DNA of 64,000 nucleotides. Origin: an uncultured Lachnospiraceae bacterium. Lineage in GTDB: Bacteria > Bacillota > Clostridia > Lachnospirales > Lachnospiraceae. The stretch lies in NCBI GenBank assembly GCA_900550235.1, contig URRQ01000002.1, forward strand, positions 1 to 64,000, written 5' to 3'. A model generated the notes under the pieces. That model did not search any database and had not been told where the DNA came from. It worked only from the letters and a program-made list of their open reading frames with translations. Position 1 is the first letter of the stretch; the number at the start of each line of letters is the position of its first letter. A program made the translations under genes and the position numbers. Of this stretch, positions 1 through 9,326 are shown piece by piece.

Positions 1-34
1 CCCTTGAAAATAAAAGGTTTTTAATAAAAATAGG

Positions 35-52
35 ACTGTAAAACTTTACAGT
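35..52. promoter_or_regulatory. Palindrome upstream of first importer operon
   Basis: An 18-bp inverted repeat with perfect 8-bp arms, ACTGTAAA-AC-TTTACAGT, lies about 25 bases before the binding-protein start and just upstream of its ribosome site. It could be a repressor operator or a small leader hairpin. No clear -35/-10 pair is visible in the 78 bases available, so the promoter may lie left of the window. Confidence 0.45.
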
Positions 53-78
53 ACCTAACAAAAGAGAGGAGAGGGAAA

Positions 79-1695
79 ATGAAAAAGAAAATAGTGTCAT
101 TATTGCTTGTAGCGGCGATGACAATGACAATGTTTGTTGGATGTGGGGGTAATTCTGATAAGAAGAACCAGGAAAACAGTAGTAGCACACAAACAACAGA
201 AGGTGGAGGAACTTTTATTGTTCCAATTAATTCGGATTCTGTGACATGGATTAACCCATTTAGTGCATATGGAAGTGATGATCAGTTAATAGCATTTTCA
301 CCATGTTTTGATCCACTATTTATTGTAAATAAAGATGAAACAAGATGGTATCTTGCAGAAAGTCTTGAACCGACTGCAGAGGATGGATGTCATTATCAGA
401 TGAAATTAAAAGAAGGTCTTACATGGCATGATGGAGAGCCGATTACAGCGGACGATGTTATTTTTTCCATTAAAGCAATTCAGGAGCCTTCAAACTCAGC
501 AGATGCAAGTAATGTTAAATATGATGGAAACAACTTACAGGCAGAAAAAGTAGACGATTTAACAGTTAATCTTACATTGGTTGCACCGTATAGTGCGTTT
601 GAAACAGAATTTGGACGTTTGCAGATTTTCCCAGAGCATGCATTTGGGGGAGATATTCACATTATCAAAAATACAGAAGCATTGAATGCGGGAATTGGTT
701 CCGGTCCATTTAAATTAAAAGAGTGGAACCAAGGAGAGAGCATCGTATATGAAAGATATGATGATTATTACAGAGGAAAAGCGAGTCTTGATCAGGTTAT
801 CATTAAGACAATAACAGATGAAAGCGCACAAGAAGCAGCTCTTCAGAGTGGAGAAATCTCCGTAATGCGTGTAACAAATCCTACGAAACTGGAAAAATAT
901 GAAAAAGATGATAACTATACAGTATATAGCATTCCAGAAGGCCGTCTGAATTATATGGCTTATAATTATCAGAGTCCAAATATGAAAGACATTAAGGCTA
1001 GAAAAGCAATTGCACTTGCGTTGAACGTAGATGAGATCATTCAAGGTGGCTATGGTTCAGAAGAACTTGCTCTTCCGGCCAAGAATTTCTGTGCACCTCA
1101 GAACTTATATTACAATGATGAGATGGAAGGTTATAAGCAAAACATTGAAGAGGCGAGAAAGCTTGCAAAAGAAACTGGTTTAACAGAAAAAACATTGCAT
1201 TATATTTATAACCAAAACAGACCAAATATGAAAGAAACAGCACAGGTTGTTCAGCAGCAGTTAAAAGAAATCGGTGTGAATGTAGAGATTGAAGGATTGG
1301 ATTCTCCGGCATTTTTCCCTAAATTATTTGCATCTTGGCTTACAGGAACTCCTGTGGAGGATACTTCTTGGGATTTGGCTTCCAATGGAATGGATCAGTT
1401 GAATGCAGACCCTGCTTCTAAGTTGACATCTTGGACAGGAGATAATCTTGAAATTGGATTCTATGTAAGTCCGGAAACAAAAGCACTTTGGAAAAAAGCA
1501 TCACAGGCTCTTACAGAAGAGGACAAAGATAAGTATTACAAAGAACTTCAGGTACAGATGAATGAAGACTATTCTATGTATCCAATGGCGAATACAAATT
1601 ATGTGATGGTTGCGAGAAAAGAGTTTAAGGGATTAGATGCAATTAAGAGAGTGCCTGTATTTGAAGATTACTTGAAAATTTCTATGGAAAAATAA
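79..1695 (+). CDS. Peptide/nickel-type ABC transporter substrate-binding lipoprotein
   Basis: Extracytoplasmic solute-binding protein of family 5 (OppA/DppA/NikA type), 538 residues, a normal length for the family. It begins with a short basic signal (MKKK), a hydrophobic stretch and a lipobox FVGC with the lipidated cysteine at residue 22, followed by a Ser/Asn/Gln-rich linker. The start is fixed by GAGAGGAGAGGG just upstream. The body carries family landmarks such as LTWHDGEPITADDV (about residues 114-127) and GSGPFKLKEW. It would capture the substrate outside the membrane and deliver it to the permeases encoded next. A hairpin terminator separates it from the permeases, a common way to make more binding protein than pore. 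The ligand cannot be read from sequence; the downstream C-S lyase and molybdenum enzyme hint at something other than a bulk peptide. Confidence 0.93.
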   Translation: MKKKIVSLLLVAAMTMTMFVGCGGNSDKKNQENSSSTQTTEGGGTFIVPINSDSVTWINPFSAYGSDDQLIAFSPCFDPLFIVNKDETRWYLAESLEPTAEDGCHYQMKLKEGLTWHDGEPITADDVIFSIKAIQEPSNSADASNVKYDGNNLQAEKVDDLTVNLTLVAPYSAFETEFGRLQIFPEHAFGGDIHIIKNTEALNAGIGSGPFKLKEWNQGESIVYERYDDYYRGKASLDQVIIKTITDESAQEAALQSGEISVMRVTNPTKLEKYEKDDNYTVYSIPEGRLNYMAYNYQSPNMKDIKARKAIALALNVDEIIQGGYGSEELALPAKNFCAPQNLYYNDEMEGYKQNIEEARKLAKETGLTEKTLHYIYNQNRPNMKETAQVVQQQLKEIGVNVEIEGLDSPAFFPKLFASWLTGTPVEDTSWDLASNGMDQLNADPASKLTSWTGDNLEIGFYVSPETKALWKKASQALTEEDKDKYYKELQVQMNEDYSMYPMANTNYVMVARKEFKGLDAIKRVPVFEDYLKISMEK

Positions 1696-1704
1696 AGATT
1701 TTAG

Positions 1705-1734
1705 AAAAGACCGTTCAAGGGAGAACGGTCTTTT
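1705..1734 (+). terminator. Intra-operon hairpin terminator
   Basis: Perfect 12-bp arms (AAAAGACCGTTC and GAACGGTCTTTT) around a 6-base loop, the right arm ending in Ts. It lies between the binding-protein gene and the permeases and probably acts as a partial terminator that raises the binding protein to permease ratio. Confidence 0.8.
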
Positions 1735-1773
1735 CCTGAATTAAAAATATATGTAGATTAAGGGAGAATAAAA

Positions 1774-2739
1774 GTGAAAGAATACATTTTCAAACGATTT
1801 TTACAACTGATACCAGTTGTAATACTAGTCAGTATTTTTTCTTTTATGATTATTCATGCAGCACCTGGAGAACCGATTCAGAACTATATACGGCCAGGAA
1901 TGACAGAAGAAGAAATACAGGCAATCAGAGTGGAATATGGAGTGGATGGATCTATAGTGGAACAATATATAAATTGGCTAAAACATGTTGTGAGAGGAGA
2001 TTTTGGAACTTCCATTTATAAACATCGTCCGGTTGCAGAAATGATTGGTGAAAGGTTACCATCCACATTAATGCTTATGGGTTCAGCATTGGCCTTATCT
2101 GTTCTGATATCAATTCCACTTGGATTATGGGCAGGATTGAAGAAAAACAAACTGGCAGATAATGTGATTAGCTTTTTGTCCTATCTAGGTATATCGATTC
2201 CTCAGTTTTGGCTGTCTATGGTATTGATTATTATTTTTGCATTAAAATTGAATTGGTTTCCAAGTGGAGGAATGCGAACAACCAACGTCAATACATTTGG
2301 GGATATGGTGTGGCATATGATACTTCCGGTTATCGTTTTGAGTTTGAATAATACAGCAGTATTTACAAGATATATACGTTCGAATACAATTTCTCAATTA
2401 GAAGAAGATTATGTTGTGACGGCAAAAGCAAAAGGAACAACCAAACAAAATATTTTAAAAAAGCATGTTTTGAAGAACTGTTTACTTCCGATTATTACTT
2501 TGGCGGGAATTAATATTGCAGGGCTTGTTTGCGGTTCTTTTGTTGCGGAAAGTATCTTTTCTTGGCCTGGAATAGGAAGACTTGCAATGGATGCTGTAAC
2601 ATCAAGAGATTATCCGGTTATCATGGGATTCACAATGTTTTCTTGCATAATTCTGATACTGGGAAATTTTTTGGCAGATTTGCTGTATGCAGTAGTAGAT
2701 CCAAAGATCAGACAAGGAATGGGTAGAAAAAATGGATAA
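1774..2739 (+). CDS. ABC transporter permease, DppB type
   Basis: Inner-membrane permease of the OppB/DppB/NikB family, 321 residues. It starts at GTG, preceded by AGGGAG seven bases upstream. The N-terminal helix (about residues 8-28) and the segment FSFMIIHAAPGEP are typical of DppB proteins. The BPD_transp_1 domain occupies about residues 95-315 with five further helices, and the coupling-loop region reads EEDYVVTAKAKG, the EAA motif that contacts the ATPases. The end LADLLYAVVDPKIR is conserved in this family. It overlaps the next permease gene by 8 bases, so the two are translationally coupled. It forms the translocation pore with the DppC-type partner. Confidence 0.94.
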   Translation: MKEYIFKRFLQLIPVVILVSIFSFMIIHAAPGEPIQNYIRPGMTEEEIQAIRVEYGVDGSIVEQYINWLKHVVRGDFGTSIYKHRPVAEMIGERLPSTLMLMGSALALSVLISIPLGLWAGLKKNKLADNVISFLSYLGISIPQFWLSMVLIIIFALKLNWFPSGGMRTTNVNTFGDMVWHMILPVIVLSLNNTAVFTRYIRSNTISQLEEDYVVTAKAKGTTKQNILKKHVLKNCLLPIITLAGINIAGLVCGSFVAESIFSWPGIGRLAMDAVTSRDYPVIMGFTMFSCIILILGNFLADLLYAVVDPKIRQGMGRKNG

Positions 2740-3655
2740 TAAAATGGCATATAAAATACAAGCGGATAGTTTTCAAAGAGTTAAAAAAGAAGAACAGAAA
2801 ATTAGTGCAAAGTATAGCAGAGGACTCTTAGGAGATGTCTTACAATCATTGAAAGAAAATAGATTGGCTATGATTTGTTCTATAATTTTATTACTGATTT
2901 TAGTTAGTGCAGTTTTTGCACCGTTATGTCCGTATGATCCTGATAAGCAGGATGTCATGCAAAAGTTGATGTCACCATCTGCAAAACATTGGTTTGGAAC
3001 GGACGAATTAGGAAGAGATTATTTTACACGTGCGTTGTATGGAGGAAGAATCTCACTTTCTGTTGGTTTTTTATCGATGCTTTTGTCTACAACGATTGGA
3101 ACACTAATTGGAACAATAAGTGGATATATGGGTGGAAAAGTGGATATGTTTTTGATGAGATTTACAGATATTTTTATGTCTGTGCCAAGTTTTCTTCTTA
3201 TGGTGGTTATTAATTCTATTTTCCCTCCAAAAGTATATTCCATGATCATCATTTTAGGATTATTTGAATGGTGCCAGATTGCCAGAATTACAAGAGCAGA
3301 GACATTGTCATTAAAAGAAAAAGACTTTATTATTGCCTCTAGACATCTAGGAGCAGGGCATTTTCAGATTATTTTTAAGCATATTATACCGAACATGACA
3401 TCTTCAATTATAGTTGCCGGAAGTTTAGCGGTAGCAAGAGCAATTTTAACAGAATCTGCTTTGAGTTTTATGGGATTAGGAGTTCAGTTGCCAAAGGCAT
3501 CATGGGGAACAATGCTTCAGGGAGCACAAGTGTATATTATGGATAAACCAACCTTGGCAATTTTCCCAGGATTATTCATTGTACTTACTGTGTTAAGTTT
3601 TAATGTCATTGGAGATTCGCTTCGCAATGCCTTAGAACCTAAAATGGTAAAGTAG
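2732..3655 (+). CDS. ABC transporter permease, DppC type
   Basis: Second pore subunit of the importer, OppC/DppC family, 307 residues. An N-terminal cytoplasmic stretch of about 45 residues leads to a first helix and then the DppC signature HWFGTDELGRDYFTRALYGG (about residues 89-108). The BPD_transp_1 domain follows, with the EAA loop near KEKDFIIASRHLGAG and the end DSLRNALEPKM. The chosen ATG overlaps the stop of the preceding permease by 8 bases; a second ATG four codons on (MAYKIQ) is possible because the ribosome site is weak. The ATPase gene begins 12 bases after its stop. Confidence 0.93.
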   Translation: MDNKMAYKIQADSFQRVKKEEQKISAKYSRGLLGDVLQSLKENRLAMICSIILLLILVSAVFAPLCPYDPDKQDVMQKLMSPSAKHWFGTDELGRDYFTRALYGGRISLSVGFLSMLLSTTIGTLIGTISGYMGGKVDMFLMRFTDIFMSVPSFLLMVVINSIFPPKVYSMIIILGLFEWCQIARITRAETLSLKEKDFIIASRHLGAGHFQIIFKHIIPNMTSSIIVAGSLAVARAILTESALSFMGLGVQLPKASWGTMLQGAQVYIMDKPTLAIFPGLFIVLTVLSFNVIGDSLRNALEPKMVK

Positions 3656-3667
3656 GGGGTAAGAAAA

Positions 3668-4690
3668 TTGGATAAAGTTTTAGAAATAAAGAATTTAAGA
3701 GTATCATATCATACTTATGCGGGCGAAGTACAGGCAGTAAGAGATGTGACATTTGATGTAGAAAAAGGAAAAACACTTGCGATTGTAGGAGAATCAGGGT
3801 GTGGAAAATCCGTAACATCAAAATCGGTTATGGGCTTGATTTCAATGCCACCAGGAGAGATAAAAGACGGAAGTGAGATCCTGTTTGAAGGAAAAAACAT
3901 TTTAGAACAATCGGAAAAAGAATGGTGTGATTATCGTGGGGCGAAATGTTCTATGATTTTTCAGGATGCATTGACATCGTTGAATCCGACTATGAATATC
4001 GGAAAACAAATTATGGAAAATATTTTGAATCATAATAAGCTTGATAAATCGGAAGCTAAAAAACGAGCGTTGACAATGCTCCGTTTAGCTGGAATTCCAG
4101 ATGAAGAAATGTGTATGAAAAAATATCCACACGAATTATCAGGGGGAATGAGGCAGAGAGTGATGATTGCGATTGCGTTATCTGGTAATCCAAAGGTACT
4201 GATCGCAGATGAGCCAACTACAGCATTGGATGTTACAATACAAGCTCAAATTATAGAATTAATGAAAAAGATTCAAGAAGAACTAGGAACTACAATTATA
4301 TTGATAACACATGATTTAGGTGTGGTAGCTGATATTGCAGATAGAATTATTGTAATGTATTCAGGAAAAGTAGTCGAGGAAGGAAGTTGTAGAGAAATCT
4401 TTTTTAAACATAAGCATCCATATACATGGGCTCTACTAAAAGCGGCGCCAAGTTTGGAGCTGGGAAAAGGGAAAAAGCTTATTTCCATTGAAGGAACACC
4501 ACCGGATTTGATTAATCCACCAGTTGGATGTCCATTTGCAGAAAGATGTAAATATTGTATGAAGGTTTGTTTGGAAGCAATGCCACCACAGTTTGAATTT
4601 GGAGAAGGACACAAAGCAGCTTGTTGGCTTTATCATCCACAATCAGGATATACGGATATTCGATTTGAGGAGGAAGAAGATAATGAATAA
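3668..4690 (+). CDS. ABC transporter ATPase, DppD type
   Basis: Cytoplasmic ATPase of the importer, OppD/DppD family, 340 residues. It uses a TTG start behind GGGGGTAAG. Walker A GESGCGKS lies at residues 41-48, signature LSGGM near residue 157, Walker B LIADEPTTALD after it and the switch histidine in ITHDLG. The C-terminal oligopeptide_HPY region has the cysteine pattern CPFAERCKYC...C typical of these ATPases and often reported to bind an Fe-S cluster. It pairs with the DppF-type ATPase, whose start overlaps its last 8 bases. All catalytic motifs are intact. Confidence 0.94.
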   Translation: MDKVLEIKNLRVSYHTYAGEVQAVRDVTFDVEKGKTLAIVGESGCGKSVTSKSVMGLISMPPGEIKDGSEILFEGKNILEQSEKEWCDYRGAKCSMIFQDALTSLNPTMNIGKQIMENILNHNKLDKSEAKKRALTMLRLAGIPDEEMCMKKYPHELSGGMRQRVMIAIALSGNPKVLIADEPTTALDVTIQAQIIELMKKIQEELGTTIILITHDLGVVADIADRIIVMYSGKVVEEGSCREIFFKHKHPYTWALLKAAPSLELGKGKKLISIEGTPPDLINPPVGCPFAERCKYCMKVCLEAMPPQFEFGEGHKAACWLYHPQSGYTDIRFEEEEDNE

Positions 4691-5675
4691 TAAAAAGCCC
4701 ATTATGGAAGTGTCGCACTTGAAAAAATATTTTCACAGTAGTTCTAAAAAAGTTTTAAAGGCTGTAGATGATGTTTCATTTACAATTTATGAAGGTGAGA
4801 CATTAGGAATTGTTGGAGAGTCTGGGTGTGGAAAAACAACATGTGGAAGAACGTGTGTTGGTGTATATGATAAAACAGATGGACAGGTTCTTTACAAAGG
4901 AAAAGACATTCATAAACTGAATGCCGCAGAGCGTAAAGAGTTGACGAAACATGTGCAGATGATTTTTCAGGATCCATATTCTTCCTTGGATCCCCGATTA
5001 AAGGTTCATGATATTATTGCGGAAGGAATACGGATTCATGGATTGACAAAATCAAAAGAAGAAGAGATAGAAGCAGTACAGAATCTTCTAAGACAAGTAG
5101 GATTAAATCCAGAACATGCAAGTAGATATGTGCATGAATTTTCAGGTGGACAAAGACAGAGAATCGGAATTGCAAGGGCGCTTGCAGTAAATCCGGAATT
5201 TTTATTGTGTGACGAACCAATCTCGGCATTGGACGTATCCGTGCAAGCTCAAGTAGTGAATTTGCTTGTGAAACTACAGAAGGAAAGAGGATTAACAAGT
5301 ATTTTTATCGCGCATGACCTTTCTATGGTAAAATATATATCAGATCGAGTTGGCGTTATGTACTTAGGCAATATGGTGGAACTGGCTGAAACAGAAGAGT
5401 TGTATTCTAACCCATTACATCCATATACAGAAGCGCTATTGTCAGCGATTCCGATTCCAAATCCAGATACGGAAGAAAAAAGAGAACGTATTCCTTTGGA
5501 AGGAGAAGCACCAAGTCCTGTGAATCCAAAAGAGGGGTGTCGTTTTTGTACACGATGCAGATTGGCAAAAGATATTTGTAAACATAAAACACCTGAATTA
5601 CGGGAAATAAAAGAAAATCATTTTGTTGCCTGTCATTTATATGAGAAAGAAGTAGGAGCAATGAAGGAGATTTAA
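4683..5675 (+). CDS. ABC transporter ATPase, DppF type
   Basis: Second ATPase of the importer, OppF/DppF family, 330 residues from the chosen ATG. An in-frame ATG 30 codons upstream was rejected because it lies deep inside the DppD gene and has no ribosome site, whereas GAGGAGGAAG precedes the chosen start. Walker A GESGCGKT is at residues 45-52, signature FSGGQRQR near residue 153, Walker B LLCDEPISALD, and switch IAHDLS. The C-terminal HPY region has the motif CRFCTRCRLA...C. Two bases separate its stop from the malY-like gene, tying uptake to the enzymes that follow. Confidence 0.94.
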   Translation: MNNKKPIMEVSHLKKYFHSSSKKVLKAVDDVSFTIYEGETLGIVGESGCGKTTCGRTCVGVYDKTDGQVLYKGKDIHKLNAAERKELTKHVQMIFQDPYSSLDPRLKVHDIIAEGIRIHGLTKSKEEEIEAVQNLLRQVGLNPEHASRYVHEFSGGQRQRIGIARALAVNPEFLLCDEPISALDVSVQAQVVNLLVKLQKERGLTSIFIAHDLSMVKYISDRVGVMYLGNMVELAETEELYSNPLHPYTEALLSAIPIPNPDTEEKRERIPLEGEAPSPVNPKEGCRFCTRCRLAKDICKHKTPELREIKENHFVACHLYEKEVGAMKEI

Positions 5676-5677
5676 AA

Positions 5678-6841
5678 ATGTATGAATTTGATAACATTAT
5701 AAATCGCAAAGGAACCAATTGTGTAAAGTGGGATGTTCCGTTTGTAACAGAAGACGTTACACCAATGTGGATTGCGGATATGGATTTTGAGATTGCACCA
5801 GCAATTAAAAGAAACATAAAAGAACGAGCAGAGCATGGAGTATTTGGATATCAGTTTTTGTCGGAACGATACTATTGCGCGATTATGAATTGGATGAAAG
5901 AACGCCATAATCTTGAAGTAAAGAGAGAGTGGATTTGCTATGTACCGAATGTGGTTTTAGGGATTACATTTGCAATACAGAGTATATCTGAGCCGGGGGA
6001 TGAGTTTATTATCCATACACCGGTATATGGTCCGTTTTATCGTGCAATTGAAGATACTGGAAGAGTAGTAGTAGAAAGTTGTATGAAGAATCAAAATGGT
6101 TATTATACGATAGATTTTGAAGATTTTGAACGAAAAATAACACCTAGAACAAAGGCATTTATTCTATGCAATCCTCATAATCCGGTTGGGCGAGTATGGA
6201 CAAGAGAAGAATTAGAGAAAATCGTTGATATTTGTGAACGTCATAATTTGTATATCATTTCTGATGATATACATAGTGAATTGATTACTAAAAACCATAC
6301 GCACACATTTGTTTCAGAAATATCAGAAACAATTGCTGAAAAGAGTTTTATATTTACATCTCCATCTAAAGCATTTAATCTTGCAAGTATACATGTAGCG
6401 AATTGTTTTATTAGAAATGCAGAGTTGCGAGAGAAATTTGAAACAATATGTGAAAGGTCACATGCGGCAGAAAATAATGCTTTTTCAGAGGCAGCATTAC
6501 TGGGAGCATACGAAGATTCACAAGATTGGTTGGAAGAGTTAAATGTATATATCGAAGAAAATTTAGATTATATTGTTAACTATATTCAGGAAAAAATTCC
6601 GCAGATAACCGTATATAAGCCGGAGGGAACTTATCTGCTTTGGCTGGATTTAAGACAATTAAGGTTGTCTGATGATCAGATCCATGAATTTTTATTGAAG
6701 GATTGTCATCTCGCTGTTAATGATGGAACTTTCTTTGGAGAAGAAGGAAAAGGTTTCATTCGCATGAACGCAGCATGCCCGAGAAAAGTAATTGTAAATG
6801 TTCTTGAAAAATTAAAAGAGGAGATAGAAAAACTTGGATAA
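5678..6841 (+). CDS. MalY/PatB-family PLP-dependent aminotransferase/C-S lyase
   Basis: Fold-type I pyridoxal-phosphate enzyme, 387 residues, of the MalY/PatB group, whose studied members act as cystathionine beta-lyases or cysteine-S-conjugate beta-lyases giving a thiol, pyruvate and ammonia. The N-terminal motif NRKGTNCVKWD and DVTPMWIADMDF is diagnostic. The cofactor lysine is K231 in TSPSKAFNLA; the substrate/cofactor motif LCNPHNPVGRVW precedes it, and the aspartate is in ISDDIHSEL. The start follows AAGGAGATTTAAAA. It lies 2 bases after the transporter and overlaps the molybdenum enzyme by 8, so it belongs to the same pathway. Beta-elimination from an imported cysteine conjugate is my inference; aminotransferase activity cannot be excluded. 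Confidence 0.88.
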   Translation: MYEFDNIINRKGTNCVKWDVPFVTEDVTPMWIADMDFEIAPAIKRNIKERAEHGVFGYQFLSERYYCAIMNWMKERHNLEVKREWICYVPNVVLGITFAIQSISEPGDEFIIHTPVYGPFYRAIEDTGRVVVESCMKNQNGYYTIDFEDFERKITPRTKAFILCNPHNPVGRVWTREELEKIVDICERHNLYIISDDIHSELITKNHTHTFVSEISETIAEKSFIFTSPSKAFNLASIHVANCFIRNAELREKFETICERSHAAENNAFSEAALLGAYEDSQDWLEELNVYIEENLDYIVNYIQEKIPQITVYKPEGTYLLWLDLRQLRLSDDQIHEFLLKDCHLAVNDGTFFGEEGKGFIRMNAACPRKVIVNVLEKLKEEIEKLG

Positions 6842-8876
6842 AACAGAAGTAAAAAAAGTTTTTTGTGGGATTTGTGGACCGTGTTGCCCGATTGATGCAC
6901 GTGTAAAAGAAGGGAAAATTATATCAGTTGAAGGGAGCCATGGCGGATTATGCGCCAAAGGCGCAGCTTCCAAACAATATGTATACAATAAAGATCGGAT
7001 ACTGTACCCGATGAAGAGAATTGGTGAAAAAGGAAGCAGAAAATTCGAAAGAATTGCATGGGAAGAAGCTTTTGACCTGATTTCAGAAAAATTATTAAAT
7101 ATTAGAGAAACGTACGGGGCAAAGTCTACGATATTTTATGCAGGATATCCAAAGTGGTATAGACCGGCATTGCTACGATTGTCAAACGCTTTTGGCTCAC
7201 CTAATTTCTGTACGGAATCCAGCACATGTTTTCAAGCCGCTAATATTGCTTGGAAATCTATTTATGGTAATAATATTTGTTTTCCTGATCTGCAAAATGC
7301 TAAAACAGTATTATTTTGGACATCTAATTTGTATCATTCCAATACGCCAATGAGTCCAATGTATCAACAACTAAAGAAAAAGGGTGTAAAAACTATTGTT
7401 GTAGATCCGAGAAAGACTGCCACAACGTGTGAGGCAGACATACATCTTAGAATTTTACCGGGAACAGATGGAGCGCTTGCTCTTGGAATGGCCAACGTCA
7501 TAATCTCAGAAAATCTATATGACAAAGAATTTGTAGAAAACTATGTATATGGATTTGAAGCGTATCGGAATTACGTGAAAGACTTTACGCCGGATCGAGT
7601 GAGTGAAATTACAGGCGAAGATCCGGAGAAGATCATACAAGCAGCGCGCATGTATGCAACAAATGGTCCGGCAGGAATCATGTTTTCTGCATGTACAGTT
7701 GTGCATCATATAAATGGTGTACAAAATTACCGGGCAGTACAGATTTTACCTGCGTTGACAGGAAATTATGATATCAAGGGTGGAAATCGGGTCATGTCAG
7801 GCCCGGCAGCGCCATGTAATGAGTTTGGAAAAGTAAAGAGGCTTGATACAGAAGAAGCAATTGGTGAAAAAGATTTTCCGGTATGGTTTGATTTGCCATG
7901 CGATGAGGCACAGTGCACTAGATTAGCTGATTATATTTTAAAAGAAGAACCTTATCCGATCAAAGCATTTGTGGGATTTGGATTTAACCGAAGAATGTGG
8001 CCGCAGCCTGATTATTTACAGGAAGCGATGAGTAAATTAGAATTTTTCGTAAATGTAGATCTTTTTATGTCAGATTCTTGTGATATGGCCGATGTGATAC
8101 TTCCTGCATGTACTTCTTTCGAAAGAGAAGAAGTAAAATCATTAAAAGGCGGAAAATTTGCAGTTTCTCAGAAAGCAATTGAACCGTTGGGTGAATCTAA
8201 AAACGATATTGAAATCATCATTCAGATGCTTCTGAGAATGGGACTTCATGATGAGGTATTAGAAAAAGGATACGAGAATTATATGAATTACATATTAGAA
8301 CCGTCTGGACTTACAGTAGAAGAATTGCGTTTGCACCCAGAAGGACTTATGAGCAAAAAGATTCGGTATCCGGAAGAAAAGCTGTACAAGAAACATGGAT
8401 TTCAGACTCCATCTGGAAAAGTGGAGTTTTGTTCACAGATTTTAGAAAAATATCATGATACATATGGTTATAAAGGTCTGCCGGAATATAAAGACTTTCG
8501 GGAATACTCAGCTGTGGATCGGGAAGAGTATCCACTTATCTTGAATGCAGGAACTAGAAAACCACATCGCTTTCATTCAAGAGTATACAGAATTCCATGG
8601 CTTGCAGATTTAGAAAGGGAACCGTTTATCGAACTTCATCCGAGTGATGCAGAAGTATATCATCTACAAGAAGGCGAAGCGGCAATCGTAAAATCTCCTG
8701 TAGGTGAAATGAAAGGAACTATTGTTCTTTCAACCAACAATTATCCTGGAATTGTTCATGTTTATCATGGAAATGTAAAAGGAGAAGCCAATGATTTGAT
8801 TTCAAAAGATTATTTGGATCCAATTTCAGGATTCCCGGGATATAAAAGTTATTTTTGTAAGATAGAGAAGATATAA
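6834..8876 (+). CDS. Molybdopterin oxidoreductase, cytoplasmic catalytic subunit
   Basis: Catalytic subunit of the DMSO-reductase superfamily (Mo/W bis-MGD), 680 residues, beginning at TTG after AGAGGAGATAG and overlapping the lyase gene by 8 bases. There is no Tat signal, so it acts in the cytoplasm. An N-terminal [4Fe-4S] site is formed by C11, C14, C18 and C40. The likely metal ligand is C132 in ESSTCFQAANIAW, placing it with Cys-ligated enzymes such as polysulfide/thiosulfate reductases rather than Ser-ligated DMSO reductases. The Molydop_binding domain (NAGTRKPHRFHSR onward) is about residues 560-670. With the adjacent ferredoxin and mob/moe genes it forms a self-contained redox module; substrate and direction are unknown. 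Confidence 0.9.
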   Translation: MDKTEVKKVFCGICGPCCPIDARVKEGKIISVEGSHGGLCAKGAASKQYVYNKDRILYPMKRIGEKGSRKFERIAWEEAFDLISEKLLNIRETYGAKSTIFYAGYPKWYRPALLRLSNAFGSPNFCTESSTCFQAANIAWKSIYGNNICFPDLQNAKTVLFWTSNLYHSNTPMSPMYQQLKKKGVKTIVVDPRKTATTCEADIHLRILPGTDGALALGMANVIISENLYDKEFVENYVYGFEAYRNYVKDFTPDRVSEITGEDPEKIIQAARMYATNGPAGIMFSACTVVHHINGVQNYRAVQILPALTGNYDIKGGNRVMSGPAAPCNEFGKVKRLDTEEAIGEKDFPVWFDLPCDEAQCTRLADYILKEEPYPIKAFVGFGFNRRMWPQPDYLQEAMSKLEFFVNVDLFMSDSCDMADVILPACTSFEREEVKSLKGGKFAVSQKAIEPLGESKNDIEIIIQMLLRMGLHDEVLEKGYENYMNYILEPSGLTVEELRLHPEGLMSKKIRYPEEKLYKKHGFQTPSGKVEFCSQILEKYHDTYGYKGLPEYKDFREYSAVDREEYPLILNAGTRKPHRFHSRVYRIPWLADLEREPFIELHPSDAEVYHLQEGEAAIVKSPVGEMKGTIVLSTNNYPGIVHVYHGNVKGEANDLISKDYLDPISGFPGYKSYFCKIEKI

Positions 8877-8888
8877 AAGGTAAGAAAA

Positions 8889-9326
8889 ATGGCATATAGA
8901 ATAAAATTGGACCGCTCCAAATGCGTAGGATGTTATGCTTGTTATGTTGCTTGTTTGGACGCGCACTATCAGGCAGAAGATGAACATGCAATCAGTTTTA
9001 GGTCGATTCAGAAGTATACAGATAAAGAACATGAATTTGAAAAAAATATTTGTGTAGGATGTATCCATTGCGGTAAATGCATGCAAGTATGTCCTCAGCA
9101 TGCAATCTATCAAGATGAAGAAACACAATTCATTTTGGTAAATCAAGAATTGTGTACAGGATGTAAGCTTTGTGAAAAGGCTTGCCCATTGCATGTGATT
9201 CAGTTTGATAAAGCTGGCAAAATGACAAAGTGTGATGGATGTGTGGAACGTATTCGAGAAGGAAGACAGCCTGCTTGTGTCAAAGTGTGCTGTCCAGGAG
9301 CAATTGTATGGGAAGAAAAAGAATAG
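8889..9326 (+). CDS. Four-cluster [4Fe-4S] ferredoxin electron-transfer subunit
   Basis: A 145-residue ferredoxin of the HycB/DmsB/NrfC type. Four cysteine clusters can be read in order: C12-x2-C15-x2-C18-x3-C22, a CVGCIHCGKC group, CTGCKLCEKACP, and a split group CDGC...CVKVCCPG. This gives room for four [4Fe-4S] clusters. It lacks a signal peptide, in agreement with the cytoplasmic catalytic subunit 12 bases upstream, and no membrane anchor gene follows. It presumably wires the molybdenum enzyme to a soluble partner such as ferredoxin or an NAD(P)H oxidoreductase encoded elsewhere. Its last 19 bases overlap mobA. Confidence 0.9.
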   Translation: MAYRIKLDRSKCVGCYACYVACLDAHYQAEDEHAISFRSIQKYTDKEHEFEKNICVGCIHCGKCMQVCPQHAIYQDEETQFILVNQELCTGCKLCEKACPLHVIQFDKAGKMTKCDGCVERIREGRQPACVKVCCPGAIVWEEKE

